A stretch of DNA of 64,000 bases, from contig NZ_CP012541.1 in assembly GCF_001298465.1 (NCBI RefSeq), forward strand, positions 992,001-1,056,000, written 5' to 3'. The DNA comes from Campylobacter concisus. GTDB taxonomy: Bacteria; Campylobacterota; Campylobacteria; Campylobacterales; Campylobacteraceae. Below the pieces are notes generated by a model. It did not search any database, was not told the origin of the DNA, and saw only the letters and a program-made list of their open reading frames with translations. Position numbers and translations under genes: made by a program. Positions 61,242 through 64,000 of the stretch are shown here, piece by piece. Every line of letters starts with the position of its first letter. Positions within the stretch are counted from its first letter, which is position 1.

Positions 61242-61694
61242 TTTTAATCCTTTTAAAATATAAATTTGCAAACTCATTATATCTAAACGAGCCTAGAAAC
61301 GCTTGTATTTTACGTCGCTCGCGTCTTGCTCCACGGATAAATTTTAGCGATTTAAGATATGGATCTTGGTATAAAAATTTGATAAATTTTTCCTCAAATT
61401 TGAGCTTAAAACGACAAGGTAAAGTTTTTGCACCGCTTGGCTCACAGCTTTTAAAGAGCATTAGGCGAGGTGGATTTTGATTTACAAAAATTTAAACTTG
61501 AAAGTTAAGGCGAAGTCTTGCGAGATGGTTTTAAGTGTTTTATGTATCACTATGCTCGTAGCTAAACAAAAGAAGTAAATTTCGTCCAAAAGTAAGGCAT
61601 ACAGCCTATCGCGGAGCGAAATTTATACTCTGCTTGCAGTTACCAGCATAGGCGCAAAAATCATTTAAAAGTACTCGCAAGATGAGCCGCCGCC
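61242..61694. other. 453-bp gap between the S51 peptidase and truD
   Basis: No convincing gene is present. A 90-codon minus-strand frame (61189-61461) overlaps the peptidase start and lacks a ribosome-binding site, and its product has no recognisable motif. The base composition is richer in G and C than usual intergenic DNA here, and an 8-bp inverted repeat (AAATTTCG at 61577-61584 with CGAAATTT at 61617-61624) surrounds a loop. It may be a decayed gene. Confidence 0.4.
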
Positions 61695-62819
61695 CTACTC
61701 AAAGATATTTTTATGCAAGATTTCTTCTAGCACAACAGTCGCGTAGCTTCCTTTTTGCAGCGTAAAATTTATCGTAAAGTGCGCCTTTTCCTCGTTGTAT
61801 TTATAGCTTGCATCCTCCAAGTAGCACCACGCAAAACGCCTAGACCCCGTCATTTTAGCTTTATATTCATTTGCTTGCTCGAAAATTTGATCCTCGACCA
61901 TTCTCGCCGCGCCCTGCGCCTCATACGCCTTCGCACCCGCGATCAGCCCGCAGCTAGTGATATCTCTAGCGTCAAAGCGCGCGCCCTCTGCGTCCAAATC
62001 CTCACACAAAAAGCACTTGCCGTGCGGGTAGTGACCCAAAACTTCGCCCTCTATCAGCTTAAAAAATCTCTTTTGCGATTTTAAATTTTTCAAATTTTCG
62101 CCGCCCAGATACGGGTAAATTTGAGCTAGCTCGCCTAGGCTAAAATCCTGCGCGAACCTCGAAATCTCAACGCGTTTGCTAAGCCAGCGGTTAAAAAGAT
62201 CGCTTTGATATGCCGAGATCAAAAAGTCGTTTAGCTTTACATTTTTGCTCTTTTTGCCATTTATCGTTCCATTTTTAAGTAGCTCAAGCCCAGTTTCAGC
62301 ATTGTCCCCAAACTTACCAAAACGCTGATAGCCAAAGTAGTTTGCATAGCCCATTTTATCAATACTAATAAATGCTTGCTCTAGCTTTTTGGCATTATTT
62401 GGCAGCACCTTTTTAAGGCGAATAAAAAAGCTATTTCCCTTTAGATGTCCGATGCGAAGCTTATTTTTATGCGCATTTAAGCTTAAAATTTTCATCTTTT
62501 CGTGGCTAAAGTTTGCTAGATTGCTCTCAAATTTACGTGGCATAGAGATAAACTGCGTCGTCATGCCCTGCTTGTCCTTTAGTCCAGCATAGCCAAAATC
62601 ACGCATTTTAGCCCCTGTGACTTCACTAAGAACATGCAAAGCATCACTTGTCGTCATATCTTTTTTAGAAATTTCAACGATTAAGTGCTCGCCATCCCCA
62701 CTAAACTCATAAAGTGGTATCTCGCGCACGACAAAATCATCTGAATTTTTAGAAAAGTAAGCCTCTATGGGCGCATGAGTGAGTGCATAAAGTGGCTTAA
62801 AAGTGGTGGCTTCTTGCAT
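61695..62819 (-). CDS. truD: tRNA pseudouridine synthase TruD
   Basis: TruD converts U13 of tRNA(Glu) to pseudouridine. The 374-residue protein has the catalytic [11 protein letters not shown] motif near residue 78, with the conserved Asp, and NYFGYQRFG and [20 protein letters not shown]-type segments. The N-terminal third ([20 protein letters not shown]) is standard. The 3' part, below about 62230, uses GC-rich codons such as CGC and GCC while the 5' part uses AT-rich ones, so the gene looks mosaic. Its start overlaps the end of thiL by 23 bp. Confidence 0.95.
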   Translation of the reverse strand: MQEATTFKPLYALTHAPIEAYFSKNSDDFVVREIPLYEFSGDGEHLIVEISKKDMTTSDALHVLSEVTGAKMRDFGYAGLKDKQGMTTQFISMPRKFESNLANFSHEKMKILSLNAHKNKLRIGHLKGNSFFIRLKKVLPNNAKKLEQAFISIDKMGYANYFGYQRFGKFGDNAETGLELLKNGTINGKKSKNVKLNDFLISAYQSDLFNRWLSKRVEISRFAQDFSLGELAQIYPYLGGENLKNLKSQKRFFKLIEGEVLGHYPHGKCFLCEDLDAEGARFDARDITSCGLIAGAKAYEAQGAARMVEDQIFEQANEYKAKMTGSRRFAWCYLEDASYKYNEEKAHFTINFTLQKGSYATVVLEEILHKNIFE

Positions 62820-63618
62820 TTTGTCTTAACCTTTTATTTGAAATTTTTGCAAAGACGCTAATCTTTGTCCGTGTTTTTGCGGAGATCCTTTTGATGGCGT
62901 TTAAATTTTTAGGACAAAAAGTAAATAAAATTTCATACTCCTCGCCGCTACTAAGCTCAAATTTGCTTAGCTTTTTTGTAAATTTAGCACCCTTTTTGCT
63001 AGCCTTTAAAAGCTTAGCAAGATCGGTATTTAGCCCATCTGAGATATCCATAGCGGAGTTTATAAGATGAGCTGCTTTGTAGAAAAATTTATCTCTTAAA
63101 ATAGGCTTTTTAAATCGTGAATTTTTTGAAATTTGAGCTAGTCTTAGAAGTGAATTTAACCCTTTTTGGCTGCCTCCAAGCTCGCCAGTAAAAGCTACCA
63201 GATCTCCGTATTTTGCATTTTTTCTAAGCACAGCTTTGCCATTTAGCTCACCAATTACACTAACGCTTATATTTAAAATTTTACTACTTATCGTGTCGCC
63301 ACCGATTATCTTTACGCCAAACTCTTCGCAAGCTCTGTTTATGCCGCCACTTAGCTCTTTGATTTGCTGCGGCGAAAAATTCTTTGGCAAGCTAAGTCCA
63401 AGAAGCGCAAATTTTGGCCTAGCATTCATCACGATCGTATCTGAAAAATTTACGATCATCGCCTTATAGCCGATCTCTTCAAGGCTTAGCCAGCCATGCT
63501 TAAAGTGCGAATTTTCAGCAAAGATGTCCTTGCTAAAGACCTGCTTGTCAAGCACAGCCGCATCATCACCAATATAAGCGTTACCAAAGCATTCAATCGT
63601 GAAATTTTCTTTATCCAT
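62797..63618 (-). CDS. thiL: Thiamine-monophosphate kinase
   Basis: ThiL phosphorylates thiamine monophosphate to thiamine diphosphate, the cofactor used by OorB and IlvB in this window. The 273-residue protein has the AIR-synthase-like fold with [12 protein letters not shown] at the start, the [18 protein letters not shown] segment and [20 protein letters not shown] with the metal-binding aspartates. It is shorter than the usual 310-330 residues, common in Campylobacter. The stop overlaps the truD start by 23 bp. Confidence 0.93.
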   Translation of the reverse strand: MDKENFTIECFGNAYIGDDAAVLDKQVFSKDIFAENSHFKHGWLSLEEIGYKAMIVNFSDTIVMNARPKFALLGLSLPKNFSPQQIKELSGGINRACEEFGVKIIGGDTISSKILNISVSVIGELNGKAVLRKNAKYGDLVAFTGELGGSQKGLNSLLRLAQISKNSRFKKPILRDKFFYKAAHLINSAMDISDGLNTDLAKLLKASKKGAKFTKKLSKFELSSGEEYEILFTFCPKNLNAIKRISAKTRTKISVFAKISNKRLRQNARSHHF

Positions 63619-63679
63619 CGGGCCATTATAATGAAACTCCTTTTAATTTTAGGATAAAATAAGCCAAAAAAGGAGTCAA

Positions 63680-64000
63680 ATGCAAAAAATAGAAATTTTT
63701 AGATTTAATGCAAAAAAGGATATTTTGTCGTATTTTAAACCATATTTTTTAGAAATTTTAGACTACACAAACCTCGATGAACTATTTTTGCATGTTAAAA
63801 AAATTGATCCGTATTTTCAGCCAACAACTGGCTTTGTGAAAGTAAATGATGTCGTAGTGAGCACCGCTGAACCATTAGTAAATTTATATGAGAAATTTGT
63901 AGGCGAGCTTGTGATTTCGCCACTTGATGAAAAAAGAGCGGTTTTAGATCTTGAGATAAATGATGACGACTTTTGGGAGAAATTTAAGCCATTTGATAAA
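63680..64000 (+). CDS. Unknown conserved Campylobacterota protein (partial)
   Basis: This reading frame begins at ATG 63680 with AGGAG four bases upstream and remains open to the right edge, giving 107 residues so far. It starts MQKIEIFRFNAKKDILSYF and continues with acidic and aromatic residues, with no motif I can name with confidence. It may belong to a DUF5644-like family found in Campylobacter and Helicobacter. It diverges from thiL with a short 61-bp gap. Confidence 0.75.
   Translation, partial: MQKIEIFRFNAKKDILSYFKPYFLEILDYTNLDELFLHVKKIDPYFQPTTGFVKVNDVVVSTAEPLVNLYEKFVGELVISPLDEKRAVLDLEINDDDFWEKFKPFDK

Noticed and set aside
61189-61461. 90-codon minus-strand ORF between the S51 peptidase and truD
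   Set aside because: It overlaps the peptidase start, lacks a ribosome-binding site and shows no motif. It may be a remnant but is not supported as a gene.
1-64000. CRISPR arrays, tRNA clusters, insertion sequences or prophage
   Set aside because: I saw no regularly spaced direct repeats, tRNA cloverleaf sequences, transposase or phage gene products in the window.

Overview
The window looks like a chromosomal segment of a Campylobacter, most probably C. concisus or a close relative. This is inferred from AT-rich codon use, the gene families (monomeric isocitrate dehydrogenase, OorDABC, HydABCDE, class II DAHP synthase) and a Campylobacter-type flagellar gene order (flgI, flgJ, flgM, flgN, flgK) driven by sigma54 and sigma28 promoters. 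The physiology is that of a microaerobic or anaerobic, hydrogen-using bacterium. I see no tRNA or rRNA genes, insertion sequences, prophage or CRISPR array. The only RNA gene is rnpB.

Left part (1-24650). The first 5.7 kb, on the minus strand, is an oxidative TCA block, icd-mdh-oorDABC, with oorC cut by the window edge. No sucCD genes lie between mdh and oorD. mltG and a large AsmA/YhdP-like envelope gene follow, diverging with overlapping 5' ends. Next comes a minus-strand nickel and hydrogenase region. Read in transcription order it has the structural genes hydABC, the maturation genes hydD, hydE and hypF, the nickel regulator nikR, a DUF2157/GDYXXLXY membrane pair, and then hypBCDEA. Together these genes build and mature a periplasm-facing, cytochrome b-linked uptake [NiFe] hydrogenase. 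flgH with a sigma54 promoter closes this part.

Middle (24700-49200). pta-ackA (acetate and acetyl phosphate) is followed by a minus-strand group with ilvB-ilvH-lpxD, then selU, a HIT protein, trpC, a TPR protein, a YkgJ protein, a tRNA1(Val)-type methyltransferase, a coiled-coil envelope protein, a YpdA-like reductase and aroF. Two tandem RarD/EamA transporters lie on the plus strand, and the second appears frameshifted at its start. An mcrBC type IV restriction pair follows; its McrB has an EVE-like domain inserted within the AAA+ module. nagZ, gpsA and gatB are on the other strand.

Right part (49300-64000). atpB, a TSUP transporter, sodC and a TIGR02757 protein lead into the flagellar block: flgM-flgN-flgK and flgI-flgJ on the minus strand, flaG-fliD-fliS and a FliT-like ORF on the plus strand, with rsmD between. 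rnpB, a peptidase S51 gene, truD, thiL and the start of an unknown gene end the window. The interval of about 60.6-62.2 kb has visibly GC-richer codon use that changes inside truD, suggesting imported DNA.
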